This document shows, one piece after another, positions 26,194-34,889 of a DNA stretch of 34,889 bases. The DNA comes from Bacteroidota bacterium. Its GTDB lineage: Bacteria; Bacteroidota; Bacteroidia; Chitinophagales; Saprospiraceae. How positions within the stretch are numbered: the first letter of the stretch is position 1; each line of letters opens with the position of its first letter. The DNA is taken from NCBI GenBank assembly GCA_024642665.1, contig JAHEAR010000022.1:1-34889 (forward strand), in the 5' to 3' direction. Made by a program: the position numbers and the translations under genes. Under the pieces are notes generated by a model. The model did no database searches. It was given only the letters and a program-made list of their open reading frames with translations, and was not told where the DNA came from.

Positions 26194-27576
26194 TTATATA
26201 TTGATCCTGAGGTAGAGTTTAATACTGAAGTAAAAAATCATACAAAACATTACCCCCTTTATAAACGAGTTAATAAATGTGAGTAAATCTGATTCCACGA
26301 CCATCGCCGGATAAAAAAGAAGCGGAATCCATAATATCAATGTTGGATGCTTACTGGAAAAAAGTCTAACGATATTTAACAAAGTACTCAGCATGAATCC
26401 ATACATGAACATGTACAGCCAGGCTCCTTTAACACCAAAATTAACATACGCCTCTCCAAGTTGTCCAATATTGTAACTGTAATTATACTTTCCACAATCT
26501 CCTAGAAACCGACAGATATTTGCTCTTCCGCCCGATTCTGGTTTGTTTGCCCATAAAAATCTTGGGACAAGTGCTGACGCAAATGATTTATAGACCGTTT
26601 CGCCATTAGCAAATGGTTCATGTTTAGGGACATGGTCCATAGATCTTGCTATGAGATATCCCTGGTTGGCCCTGACAACAAGTTTATAAATTCTATCTTC
26701 TTCAAAAATTGAGGTCGGATCTTGAAACCGTTCCAAAAACAAGGAAAAAAAAAGGGCCGGATCATTTCCTCTTTCTGCCCCTTTCCATACTACATCTCTA
26801 TAATCATGCTTTACCGATTGAAGTAAAAAAATAAATACGACGCCCACTATTAGTAATGAAACCCGATAAAACATTGTAAATCGCTTATTCCCTACCAGAA
26901 ACATGATTGATCCCAGGATGCTCCAATACACCAACTCACCATACATTCCGGTGTACACACTTTGAGCCAACATGAGAGATATGATGAAAGCAATGGCGAT
27001 TGATCTCATTTGTATTTTGGAATACAGCAAATAAAATACACCTATATAAGTGAGCTGACTTGCATAGTATAACAATGCCCTTAAGCCCACCGGGACTAAA
27101 TTGATAAGCGGCACAGCCAGCAAGCCCACTAAAATCAGGACAACGCCTATCGCCTTTTTATTCGACAAATAGCTCCGCACGGAATTAAATATTTCAGCAT
27201 CACTTTGTTCAACTTTAAAAAACCTGGGCATCCAAAGCCCCATGACTAATGCTACAGTACCCGGAAGTGCTAAATAAAAATAATCCTCCTTGCTAACCAC
27301 CATGAACGTTCGCCATAATGCTGCCAGCTTTTGATGCTCATGAAAAACATTATAGGTAATCAATGGCATAAGAAGATAGGATATACAAGCCGCCATGGCT
27401 GTTACATCTAATATATTAATCTCCTTTGTTAAGTTCCTGAGAAAAACAAAAACGACAAGCCCTGTAAATAATATTATGAATGCGTCCAGCGGCTGCACTT
27501 TAAAAGCAATAAGCAAAACATAGCCAACCGCAACAGCCGAAAATATCTTTAAATTGCTATACTTCCCAAACTTCAC
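26194..27576 (-). CDS. wzy: Wzy-type oligosaccharide repeat-unit polymerase (predicted)
   Basis: 460 residues and highly hydrophobic, with about ten or more membrane helices (for example VGYVLLIAFKVQPLDAFIIL, AIGVVLILVGLLAVPLINLV, LLIVGVVFIFLLQSV). A large polar loop of roughly 100 residues follows the middle helices. It contains FLWANKPESGGRA and QLGEAYVNFGVKGA, the region that is usually periplasmic in Wzy/O-antigen ligase-like proteins. Wzy proteins diverge strongly, so the call rests on topology, on the Gly-Glu-Ala-Tyr loop and on adjacency to a Wzx flippase. GTG at 27576 overlaps the flippase stop by four bases. A Wzy is otherwise missing from the window. Confidence 0.75.
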   Translation of the reverse strand: MKFGKYSNLKIFSAVAVGYVLLIAFKVQPLDAFIILFTGLVVFVFLRNLTKEINILDVTAMAACISYLLMPLITYNVFHEHQKLAALWRTFMVVSKEDYFYLALPGTVALVMGLWMPRFFKVEQSDAEIFNSVRSYLSNKKAIGVVLILVGLLAVPLINLVPVGLRALLYYASQLTYIGVFYLLYSKIQMRSIAIAFIISLMLAQSVYTGMYGELVYWSILGSIMFLVGNKRFTMFYRVSLLIVGVVFIFLLQSVKHDYRDVVWKGAERGNDPALFFSLFLERFQDPTSIFEEDRIYKLVVRANQGYLIARSMDHVPKHEPFANGETVYKSFASALVPRFLWANKPESGGRANICRFLGDCGKYNYSYNIGQLGEAYVNFGVKGAWLYMFMYGFMLSTLLNIVRLFSSKHPTLILWIPLLFYPAMVVESDLLTFINSFIKGVMFCMIFYFSIKLYLRINI

Positions 27577-28877
27577 GATGACAAAGATTCATTGACAGGG
27601 TGCAAAATTCTCTGACTGACAATCCACATGACTACAAGCATAGCTACTTCAAAAAAGATAATACTTGCTGCTACTCCATTAATCCCGAATTGTTTAATCA
27701 AAAGGATGTTACTACAGACCAGGATGACAGCCCCGATTAAAAAGGCAATTCCGGTATAGCCTAATTGATTAGTAGACACCAGCAAGACAAGACGTATATT
27801 CCATATCGTATTGATGAACGTGCCCAGTAATATGAATAGAAAAAAAGGTTCTACCAGTACTACTTTACCTTTCGTCCAAAGCTGTAGAATATCTTGTCCA
27901 AAAATATAAAGCATAAGAAGTAAGCTAATCGCCATTACCGCATTCCACTTATTAGCTCCGTTGAATAATTTCCTTAGCAGGGCATAATCCTTAGCTCCAA
28001 AGGCATAGCTAAATTCTGAAGTAATCGACAAATTAATAACTCCCACAACTTGTTTAACCATATTAACTAGTGTCCTCGTAACAGTAAATAAAACAACATA
28101 AGCACTTCCGAGGCCTATGCCAATAATTGTGACCAATCCCTGAACAATAAGGTTTTGACCCATATAAATCGTCATTGTTGACAATCCCGGTTTTAGCAAA
28201 TGTTTGATGGACTTAAATTCCATCTTGAAAGGTAAAAGCCTGAAAGACTCAAACTTGGTGGATAAATCATAAATCACAAAAACAAATTGAAGGAGCCTGA
28301 TGAACAAATAAATAAAGGCCACCATGATCGCCTTAAATCCTGCCACGATCGCAAGGACAATCAAGAGAAACTCAATCACTCTGAATAAGGCAGAAATATA
28401 GCGTTCCCTATGGTAGATTTTCTGGACGCGATAATATCCCAATGGCAGTGTCAAAAACAAGGCTAAATAGATGTATAATATTAACAGGAAAAAAGATGCT
28501 GTGAATTCGCGTGGTGATATCTCAGTAAAGTTCAACCAATCATACCAAGGCAAAACCATAACCGACAGAAGCAGTAGTAAAAAAGGAATAAGCCCAACGG
28601 TTAAAATAAACCAGAAGGTGTTGCGAAGGATGTTCATCGCCTCTTCATCTTTTCCTCTTTCTACAAGCATCGACAGTTCGGAGGTCGTAGAAGTTCCCAG
28701 TCCCATATCACTCATCGCAATGTACGAGGGAATTGTAAAGAGAATAAGCCACTCCCCGTAATAATTTACCCCCCAGTATTTCAGCAGTATAGGAATACCT
28801 AATACCTGGATGACAGCATTAATACCTTGTATCAGAACATTTCCTGATATCGCTGAAATCAATCTTTTTCTGATCAA
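27573..28877 (-). CDS. wzx: Wzx-type polysaccharide flippase (MOP superfamily)
   Basis: 434 residues from TTG 28877. About 12 membrane helices are spread evenly over the length. The opening ISAISGNVLIQGINAVIQ and the following helix with LLKYWGVNYYGEWLILFTIP match the first two helices of the RfbX/Wzx group. The remaining helices, such as MAISLLLMLYIFGQDILQLW and IAFLIGAVILVCSNILLI, fit the MOP/MATE fold. It should move undecaprenyl-linked repeat units to the outer face of the inner membrane for Wzy. Its stop overlaps the start of the polymerase gene by 4 bases. Confidence 0.87.
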   Translation of the reverse strand: MIRKRLISAISGNVLIQGINAVIQVLGIPILLKYWGVNYYGEWLILFTIPSYIAMSDMGLGTSTTSELSMLVERGKDEEAMNILRNTFWFILTVGLIPFLLLLLSVMVLPWYDWLNFTEISPREFTASFFLLILYIYLALFLTLPLGYYRVQKIYHRERYISALFRVIEFLLIVLAIVAGFKAIMVAFIYLFIRLLQFVFVIYDLSTKFESFRLLPFKMEFKSIKHLLKPGLSTMTIYMGQNLIVQGLVTIIGIGLGSAYVVLFTVTRTLVNMVKQVVGVINLSITSEFSYAFGAKDYALLRKLFNGANKWNAVMAISLLLMLYIFGQDILQLWTKGKVVLVEPFFLFILLGTFINTIWNIRLVLLVSTNQLGYTGIAFLIGAVILVCSNILLIKQFGINGVAASIIFFEVAMLVVMWIVSQRILHPVNESLSS

Positions 28878-28902
28878 AAAACTAAGAGTCTTTCTTTAAT
28901 AA

Positions 28903-30087
28903 TCATTTCACTTCGATGGCAGCGGCCAATATTCCATCAGCTGTTTTCGCAACAGAAAAATTGTCAATAATTTCAGATGATACAATCCCCATTTTTCCTC
29001 CCTGTAAAAAGTCTTTATACACAGCATGCAACGACGCCGTTAAAGCGGGGATATCTCCCTTGGGATAAATATATCCATTTTGACCTGCTATTACGAGATC
29101 TTTTCCACAACCAACTGTATCACTTATGACTACCGGCAGATGGCAGGCCATCCCTTCATTGATGGAAAGACCCCATGTTTCAGTTTCAGAGCTTAAAACC
29201 AAAACATCAGAAATCAAATAATACTTGGGAAGCACCAATTGATTTACGAAACCGACAAAATGAACATTTTCAATTCCTTCCTGTGTTACAGAATCCTCCA
29301 TCTTTTTTCTAAGCATTCCATCTCCTACCAGTACTAATTTCTTGTTGATAATATTCAGATGGCTGAAAGCCTTTAATAAATCGAACGGGCGTTTAATATC
29401 AATCAATTTTCCTGTAAACAGAACAACGAAATCTTCCGGGCTTATATCCAGTTCTTTTCTTTCTGCTTCCCTGTTAAGGGTGCTAATTGCAGATCGAAAA
29501 CGATCATTATCAACGGAAAAAGGCGTATAGGTTAGTTTGTTATCAGGGATCTGGTAAAATTTATAAAATGCATAATTCTCAGACCCTAAATATAAAAATC
29601 TGTCCAAACCATATTTAAACAAAACCTTCCCAATAAAAAATCTCCTCATACCAGCTCTTAATCCGAATCGATTTTCTTCTTTAAACAATGGCGCATCACA
29701 GCGAATACTAACTGTATGTCCAAAAAGCCGCCCGAAGAAATAGCCCAAAATCTCAGTGAATGAATTCCAGCCGCTAATCACTACTAAGCCTTTCGGTAAT
29801 TGCCAAAGCGACCATATGAGACCGGGATTAATATATCCCCAAAAACCCGAAGGGCGTTTACGTCTCCATGAAATATTCTTTAGAAACGTATAAGCATAAC
29901 CTTCAAGCAGGGGAAGATCCCATATGAATTTAACACCAAACTGTTTGTCTTCGCTACCCTTTAAAGTTTGCTCTGAGAGATAAAGTACTTTTAAATGAAC
30001 ATCCTCCTGACGGGCAATATGTTTATAAAGTGGCACAAAGTATTGTATCGGGTGGGAAACAACAAAATAGATGTTGCGTGACTCCAT
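28903..30087 (-). CDS. GT4 glycosyltransferase
   Basis: 394 residues. The N-domain begins IYFVVSHPIQYFVPLYKHIA, typical of GT4 enzymes of this branch. The C-domain has VVLFTGKLIDIKRPFDLLKA, LVLVGDGMLRKKM and the E-x7-E motif ETWGLSINE. ATG at 30087 lies one base after the epimerase stop. Donor and acceptor cannot be told. It is probably cytosolic and peripheral to the membrane. Confidence 0.87.
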   Translation of the reverse strand: MESRNIYFVVSHPIQYFVPLYKHIARQEDVHLKVLYLSEQTLKGSEDKQFGVKFIWDLPLLEGYAYTFLKNISWRRKRPSGFWGYINPGLIWSLWQLPKGLVVISGWNSFTEILGYFFGRLFGHTVSIRCDAPLFKEENRFGLRAGMRRFFIGKVLFKYGLDRFLYLGSENYAFYKFYQIPDNKLTYTPFSVDNDRFRSAISTLNREAERKELDISPEDFVVLFTGKLIDIKRPFDLLKAFSHLNIINKKLVLVGDGMLRKKMEDSVTQEGIENVHFVGFVNQLVLPKYYLISDVLVLSSETETWGLSINEGMACHLPVVISDTVGCGKDLVIAGQNGYIYPKGDIPALTASLHAVYKDFLQGGKMGIVSSEIIDNFSVAKTADGILAAAIEVK

Positions 30088-30088
30088 G

Positions 30089-31018
30089 TCAGAACATTCT
30101 TTTTTCGACGGTCAAGCGAATCCCTTCATCCAGGGAGATTAACGGCTTGCCAAGTATCTTTTTCATTTTTGAAATGTCAGGTTTCCTGCGTGACATATCC
30201 CCTTCCTTTAAGGGTGGCAAATGCACAATTTTTGATTTTGATTTCAGGATTGAAATTATCTTTTCAGCCAATTGATAGATGGTCACCTCTTCATCACTCC
30301 CAATATTGATCACGTCATTTTTACAATCCCCTGTTTGTAATATTCGCTCAATGGTATCGAGATTATCATCTATATAACAAAACGTGCGGGTCTGGTTTCC
30401 CTCTCCATAGATCGTTAAATCCTTACCATGCAAAGCACTCTCAATAAATTTTGAAATGACAAAATCAGTGCTTTGGCGGGGACCATACGTATTGAAAAAT
30501 CTAAAAATAGTATACGCCAGACCATACTCCTGATGATAGGATTTAAAAAAAGCCTCCCCTACATTTTTTACAATCGCATAGGGCAACCTGGAATTCAGCG
30601 GTGTAGTATCTTCATATTGCGGAATTTCAACCGGCTCGCCATACACTTCAGACGAAGAAGAAAAGAAAACACGCCTGACCCCGGTATTCTTTGAGAGATT
30701 CAAAACATTCTTGATGCCTTCTATATCATCAAGCACCAATTTTGGATTATCCAATGTTCGTTTAACACCAACAACTGCTCCATAGTGAAATACATAATCA
30801 AAATTATGCGCGAGCATGATAGCGCTGATATCCCGGTAATCATTCACATCAGATTTGATAAACTTCCAGTTGTCAAATGAGCTATTCGGTAATTTGTCCA
30901 CTGCCCCGGTCAAAAGGTTATCAGCCACCACCACAAAGTGATCAGCATTCTGTACAAGTCGGTTGACAAGACTGCCTCCAATGTTACCGGCGCCGCCGGT
31001 AACCAAAATATTAGCCAT
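30089..31018 (-). CDS. Nucleotide-sugar epimerase/dehydratase (extended SDR)
   Basis: 309 residues. The NAD-binding motif is TGGAGNIGG (7-15), with the FFSSSSEVYG Ser block (118-127) and Tyr147/Lys151 in PYAIVK. RFFNTYGPRQ is the substrate-binding stretch shared by UDP-glucuronate decarboxylases and GalE-like 4-epimerases. The likely substrates are UDP-sugars. As the only such gene near the UDP-HexNAc dehydrogenase it could act as 4-epimerase on that product or on its precursor. The precise reaction is not settled from sequence. Confidence 0.82.
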   Translation of the reverse strand: MANILVTGGAGNIGGSLVNRLVQNADHFVVVADNLLTGAVDKLPNSSFDNWKFIKSDVNDYRDISAIMLAHNFDYVFHYGAVVGVKRTLDNPKLVLDDIEGIKNVLNLSKNTGVRRVFFSSSSEVYGEPVEIPQYEDTTPLNSRLPYAIVKNVGEAFFKSYHQEYGLAYTIFRFFNTYGPRQSTDFVISKFIESALHGKDLTIYGEGNQTRTFCYIDDNLDTIERILQTGDCKNDVINIGSDEEVTIYQLAEKIISILKSKSKIVHLPPLKEGDMSRRKPDISKMKKILGKPLISLDEGIRLTVEKRMF

Positions 31019-31035
31019 AAGATTGCATTTTGAAT

Positions 31036-32052
31036 TTATAGGATCAATTTCATACGATGATGATAGGTATGATGATCTTTAATATACTGATGTGATTGTT
31101 TTCTGATTTTTGTGGCCAGATCAGGATGCGCAAGTATAAATGCTATCTTTTCTACCATATTTTCAAGATCCGAAAAATAAAATAAATGCTCTCCATCCAC
31201 AAATAAATTTGCTTGTTCGGGACAAGAAGAGGACAACTGTAGACCTCCGGCAGCAGGTATCTCAAAGAATCTCATATTCGCGGCCGGAAAGTTGGTATCA
31301 TCGATGATATTTAAATTTATTCTGGAGGTCCTTATAAAAGCCCCAAACGCTTTTCCATATTTTGGTTTGTCATCGATAAATGGAAGTAAACTTTTGTTTC
31401 TGACTTTCTTACTCCACAAAGGCCCTACAATTTTTAAACGAATAGATGGAAGTGATTTGGCAATATTGGATAAGGCTCGCTCCCTTTCCGGTCTCCAACC
31501 GCCAACAAAACTGCAGTCAAAGTCAAATTTTTCCTGAAATACTTCAGATTCCTGTTCCACCAGAAAATCAACGTCCCCGGCAAATGGCATCCAGACACAC
31601 TCCCGATATCCCATTGCTTTAAATTGCTCTAATGCAGTACTGCTGTAAGAGGCCATAATATCTACCTGAGAACTCATATGCGTAACAGACATGGATAGAT
31701 TCACCAATGTATCCGGCCAAAATTGAGTAACCCTTAAGTTGGGTAAAATAGAATGAGCAAATGCCAACGTACCGATATTAACTGGGTTATCGCCACTAAT
31801 GAACAGATGATCCGGCTTGAACTCTTGAATGAATACTGCAAGCTCTCTATTAGCTTTCCGGCGCCAGGCTTCGACGGGCCAAAACGTATTTACCTTCTTT
31901 CCAATAAAACCTCCACGAATATACTTTGACAACGATTTAAATAAATCAAAAGCGCTAACCTCATGCCCGGAATCAATAAGTGCCTTAATAAATAAATTCC
32001 CGACAGCATAAGAGCTTTCGCTGGTAATCACGAGTACCTTTTTACCCATCAT
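31036..32052 (-). CDS. CgeB-like glycosyltransferase
   Basis: 338 residues. The N-domain begins KKVLVITSESSYAVGNL, with a Rossmann-like pattern. The C-terminal part has FDCSFVGGWRPERERAL, TNFPAANMRFFEIPAAGG and LFYFSDLENMVEKIAFIL, the layout of CgeB/DUF3880-type GT-B glycosyltransferases. Two adjacent ATG codons (32052 and 32049) could start it. The sugar is unknown. An 82-base gap with an imperfect hairpin separates it from the beta-helix gene upstream. Confidence 0.8.
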   Translation of the reverse strand: MMGKKVLVITSESSYAVGNLFIKALIDSGHEVSAFDLFKSLSKYIRGGFIGKKVNTFWPVEAWRRKANRELAVFIQEFKPDHLFISGDNPVNIGTLAFAHSILPNLRVTQFWPDTLVNLSMSVTHMSSQVDIMASYSSTALEQFKAMGYRECVWMPFAGDVDFLVEQESEVFQEKFDFDCSFVGGWRPERERALSNIAKSLPSIRLKIVGPLWSKKVRNKSLLPFIDDKPKYGKAFGAFIRTSRINLNIIDDTNFPAANMRFFEIPAAGGLQLSSSCPEQANLFVDGEHLFYFSDLENMVEKIAFILAHPDLATKIRKQSHQYIKDHHTYHHRMKLIL

Positions 32053-32081
32053 AATTCAAATACAATTTTTTTTCTTCAAAC

Positions 32082-32119
32082 TATTGGCCATTATCGTTTA
32101 GCATAATAGTCTTCCAATA
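32082..32119. repeat. Imperfect inverted repeat between two operon genes
   Basis: TATTGG (32082-32087) pairs with CCAATA (32114-32119), and inside it ATTAT (32090-32094) with ATAAT (32103-32107), with an asymmetric internal loop. It lies between the beta-helix gene and the CgeB-like gene. On the transcribed strand it is followed by an A-rich and not a U-rich run, so it is not a standard terminator. Confidence 0.4.
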
Positions 32120-32134
32120 AACAAGAATCTTTTT

Positions 32135-33634
32135 TCACTTAGAAATTATCAAAGGCCTGGATGACGCTCCATTCATACCCATTTTGTCTCCCTTCGACTG
32201 TAGGATGCCAGCTTCTTCAATAGTTGATCCAGTAAAATCAAAAGGGTTTTTTATCGCATCGTTATTTCTGAAATAATTTCCGGCACTATAAATACTACTT
32301 ATATTCTTATTGCTCCATTTGATCAGATTGACAGAATCAAGACCCCCGGAGCCTCCAAAATTATTGTTTAACAAAACGAGACTTCCCGCTCCATTCGTAA
32401 TGACATAATCTTCTTCAGGATGTCCATCAAAATAATTATTTGTCAAGGTTGTAAAGGAAAGATTGCTCGAAACCGTGTTTTTAAAAAAGGATCTGGATTG
32501 CTCGCTATAGTTACTTGAAGCAAGTGTACCGCAGAGCATACAAACAATATCGACTTGATTATGCGCAAATGCACATTGGCTGACATTCAGGATCGCTGAA
32601 ACTTCAATGTCAATCGCAGCTTCATTATACCCCAAAAAAGAACATTTCTCAAAATAAATGTTTTTTGTATTCGCCTTCCCACCTTTGACCGCGGCCACTG
32701 TATGCCACACTTTATTGTCGTAAGTCTTACCTCTGAAAATGCAATTTTTAAAACTTATCTCTGAGACCTGATCTGAACTTCCGCTATTTAAATCAATGTT
32801 TGAAGATTCTATTCCTGCACTACCGGAAAAAGAGCAGTCCCTGAATTCCATCTGATAGATTTGATACCTGAGCTCAATATTGCTTTTTAGCTCACATCTG
32901 TATTCAGAAGCAAAATCTAAAAATTCAACAAGGTTGAGATAATTGTTTTTAAACAATAGCATTGTGCCCCCCACCGGGCCATTCCAAACTAAGCTGGATC
33001 CCTGATTGGTGGACCTGCTCATACCTTCCCCTTGAAGATTGATCGATTTATTAATTGGTGCTCTGTTTCCAACCATCAATTGCTCGTTGATATAATAATA
33101 TCCGGTCGGTATAAAAACAGTAACAGAATTATTATACTCGGAAGCCAATTCAAGTGCTTTTTGAAATGACTTGGTGTCGTCTTCCTGATCATATCCTTTA
33201 GCACCAAACCAACCCACATTGATCTTTCCAATACTATGGCCCCCAAATTCAACATTTGCATTGATATCAAATACCTGCGAGTCCCCAAGAATATTCAGGT
33301 TCTTTTGAAATGTAATCTTTCCATCATCACTCGTTGTGATGAAAGCCTCCGGATAAATAGTAACCTCTTTATCAAACACAACCGGATCATTGAAATGAAT
33401 CGGCCCTTTGATAGATACCATTTTTTCTGTTTCAATCATCCGGCTATTGCTCATATTACTAATCGGGGTTTCCGGTGTCTTACAACCAAAGACTAAAATG
33501 AGTACTGCCCAGCTAAAGAATATCAGCGTGATATTCTTTATTGAAAAATCAAAGAAATTTAGAAGGAATGGTTTTTTCTTCCATAACCATTTAAAAAATA
33601 CAGAATAGCTATTATTCAATCTGTGATAGTTCAA
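32135..33634 (-). CDS. Beta-helix (pectate-lyase-fold) lipoprotein
   Basis: About 499 residues from TTG 33634. Longer reading from TTG 33676 would overlap the upstream dehydrogenase by 38 bases; TTG 33619 is another option and there is no ATG before the signal. A hydrophobic run ITLIFFSWAVLILVFG ends in Cys, a lipobox-like LVFGC, so a lipid anchor is predicted. Next comes GWFGAKGYDQEDDTKSFQKA, the N-terminal cap block of pectate-lyase-3-type proteins, then many short parallel-helix rungs rich in Asn (for example LTNNYFDGH). Such proteins cleave, epimerise or bind polysaccharides. Inside a biosynthesis locus it could trim or modify the polymer in the periplasm. No catalytic residues were identified. 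Confidence 0.78.
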   Translation of the reverse strand: MNYHRLNNSYSVFFKWLWKKKPFLLNFFDFSIKNITLIFFSWAVLILVFGCKTPETPISNMSNSRMIETEKMVSIKGPIHFNDPVVFDKEVTIYPEAFITTSDDGKITFQKNLNILGDSQVFDINANVEFGGHSIGKINVGWFGAKGYDQEDDTKSFQKALELASEYNNSVTVFIPTGYYYINEQLMVGNRAPINKSINLQGEGMSRSTNQGSSLVWNGPVGGTMLLFKNNYLNLVEFLDFASEYRCELKSNIELRYQIYQMEFRDCSFSGSAGIESSNIDLNSGSSDQVSEISFKNCIFRGKTYDNKVWHTVAAVKGGKANTKNIYFEKCSFLGYNEAAIDIEVSAILNVSQCAFAHNQVDIVCMLCGTLASSNYSEQSRSFFKNTVSSNLSFTTLTNNYFDGHPEEDYVITNGAGSLVLLNNNFGGSGGLDSVNLIKWSNKNISSIYSAGNYFRNNDAIKNPFDFTGSTIEEAGILQSKGDKMGMNGASSRPLIISK

Positions 33635-33638
33635 AAGA

Positions 33639-34889
33639 TTATAATCTTGTATAATGAAACTCTTTAGCAATATCAAGCACTCCTTTTATATCAAACACCA
33701 TCACATCATTCAATGAAATTTCTTTCAATGCATCAGCCGATAGGGTCACATACTCCTTATGCCCCACTGCTACGACTACAGCATCATACTTTCTTTCAGG
33801 TGCTCTCTTTAAATCAATTCCATATTTTTCCTTTACCTCTTCCACAGAGGCATGTGGATCGATCACATCCACCAGAATAGAGAAGTCTGTCAATTCTTTG
33901 ACGAGTTCAACGACTTTACTGTTTCGTATATCCGCCACGTCTTCTTTAAATGTAATCCCCATCACCAACACACTGCACTCACCGGGATTTTTTCCACTTT
34001 CAATGAGGGCTTGTACCACTTTCTTAACAATGAAGTGCGGCATGTAATCATTGACACGACGTCCCGCCGCAATCACTTGTGGTTCATACCCCAGCTTGCG
34101 CGATTTATGCATCAGATAAAATGGATCCACACTGATACAATGTCCTCCGACTAAACCAGGATAGTATTTATGAAAATTCCATTTCGTACCGGCCGCCTCA
34201 ATGACTTCTCGCGTATCAATATCCATGCGATCAAATATAATCGCCAGTTCATTCATCAGTGAAATGTTGATATCACGCTGTGTATTTTCAATCACTTTGG
34301 CCGCCTCGGCAACTTTTATGGAAGACGCTCGATGCAATCCTGCTGTGATAATTTCTCCATACACTTTAGATATTTCTACCAATGCCTCCGAATCATTTCC
34401 ACTGACAATTTTTAATATACTGGTCAGTGTTCTTACTTTATCTCCGGGGACAATCCGTTCAGGACTATAGCCAAATTTGAAACCCTTCCCCCCTTTAAGC
34501 CCCGAAGCCCTTTCCAGTACCGGCAAACAATCCTCTTCCGTACATCCGGGATACACAGTGCTTTCATACACCACATAATCGCCCTCCTTTAAAATACTCC
34601 CCACACTTGCACTTGCTTTAAGTAGAGGATTTAGATCCGGCACCTTATGGGCATCAATATCTGTCGGTACACCAATAATGTGAAAATGGGCCTGCTTCAA
34701 ATCTTCCGGGTCAGAAGTAAACACAATATCACATCCCTCAAAAGCGGAAGACTCCAGCTCTTTAGAAGGATCAATTCCTTTTCGCATCATAGCCACTCTT
34801 CCCTCATTGACATCAAAACCAATGACCCGAAAGTGTTTGGCAAACTCCAAAGCCAGGGGCAAGCCAACATAACCGAGACCCGTAACGCT
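33639..34889 (-). CDS. UDP-N-acetylhexosamine 6-dehydrogenase (TviB/WbpO/WbpA type), 5' end cut by window edge
   Basis: The frame is open to the right edge, and the last bases encode SVTGLGYVGLPLALEF, the GxGxxG NAD-binding motif; the true start is a few codons outside. The TTG at 34862 is internal. Further blocks are YESTVYPGCTEED, FGYSPERIVPGDK, KVIENTQRDINISLMNELA and GHCISVDPFYL with the catalytic Cys. The GHCIxVDPxY form is typical of UDP-HexNAc dehydrogenases (WecC, WbpA, WbpO, TviB) and differs from the Cys motif of UDP-glucose dehydrogenase. It oxidises C6 twice to a uronic acid with NAD. With WecB at 10613-11704 it could give UDP-ManNAcA. Exact substrate not fixed. Confidence 0.88.
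   Translation of the reverse strand, partial: SVTGLGYVGLPLALEFAKHFRVIGFDVNEGRVAMMRKGIDPSKELESSAFEGCDIVFTSDPEDLKQAHFHIIGVPTDIDAHKVPDLNPLLKASASVGSILKEGDYVVYESTVYPGCTEEDCLPVLERASGLKGGKGFKFGYSPERIVPGDKVRTLTSILKIVSGNDSEALVEISKVYGEIITAGLHRASSIKVAEAAKVIENTQRDINISLMNELAIIFDRMDIDTREVIEAAGTKWNFHKYYPGLVGGHCISVDPFYLMHKSRKLGYEPQVIAAGRRVNDYMPHFIVKKVVQALIESGKNPGECSVLVMGITFKEDVADIRNSKVVELVKELTDFSILVDVIDPHASVEEVKEKYGIDLKRAPERKYDAVVVAVGHKEYVTLSADALKEISLNDVMVFDIKGVLDIAKEFHYTRL

Overview
The window looks like a chromosomal segment of a Bacteroidota bacterium. I base this on the gene families (a DUF922 secreted zincin, Bacteroidota-style Tgt, Gmd and ManC), moderate-to-low GC judged by eye, scarce Shine-Dalgarno sequences, and one good match to the Bacteroidota promoter consensus (TTTG-N19-TAnnTTTG) upstream of an ettA gene. 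I cannot fix the genus; a Saprospiria/Cytophagia/Chitinophagia-type organism is a guess.

Layout. Positions 1-854 hold the 3' part of one plus-strand gene, an SMP-30/gluconolactonase-like beta-propeller. Every other gene is on the minus strand. Housekeeping block (866-4638): ettA, a secreted DUF922 metalloprotease-like protein, and tgt (queuine/preQ1 tRNA-ribosyltransferase). From about 4.7 kb to the right edge lies one very large surface-polysaccharide (capsule/O-antigen/exopolysaccharide) locus, transcribed right to left. It enters at the right edge with a UDP-HexNAc 6-dehydrogenase, followed by a beta-helix lipoprotein and a CgeB-like glycosyltransferase. Next come an SDR epimerase/decarboxylase, a GT4, a Wzx-type flippase, a Wzy-type polymerase, a short Gmd paralogue, two GT4 enzymes, and an aldo/keto reductase - FkbM methyltransferase - GMC oxidoreductase - GT2 cassette. 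The left part has an O-carbamoyltransferase, a GT2, gmd, fcl, an AsnB-type amidotransferase, wecB, manC, two more GT4 enzymes, and a DPM1-like GT2 coupled to a polytopic membrane protein.

How the genes work together (inference from families). ManC -> Gmd -> Fcl supplies GDP-mannose and GDP-L-fucose. WecB plus the right-edge dehydrogenase could supply UDP-ManNAcA or another UDP-HexNAcA, which AsnB could amidate. The glycosyltransferases assemble the repeat unit, which the carbamoyltransferase and FkbM methyltransferase may decorate. The GMC oxidoreductase plus aldo/keto reductase may make or remodel an unusual sugar. Wzx flips and Wzy polymerises the unit. No initiating phosphoglycosyltransferase (WbaP/WecA type) and no Wza/Wzc export genes are visible; they probably lie outside the window.

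Most notable: (1) Tgt has lost all four canonical zinc ligands (Cys,Cys,Cys,His -> Ser,Ser,Ser,Gln); (2) a tightly coupled GMC/FkbM/AKR cassette sits inside a polysaccharide locus; (3) fcl is bracketed by non-coding DNA with four copies of a 15-bp element GTTTAG-RRR-GTTTAG, a C/T-rich tandem array and a perfect palindrome; (4) there are two divergent Gmd enzymes. I saw no tRNA, rRNA, CRISPR array, transposase or phage gene.
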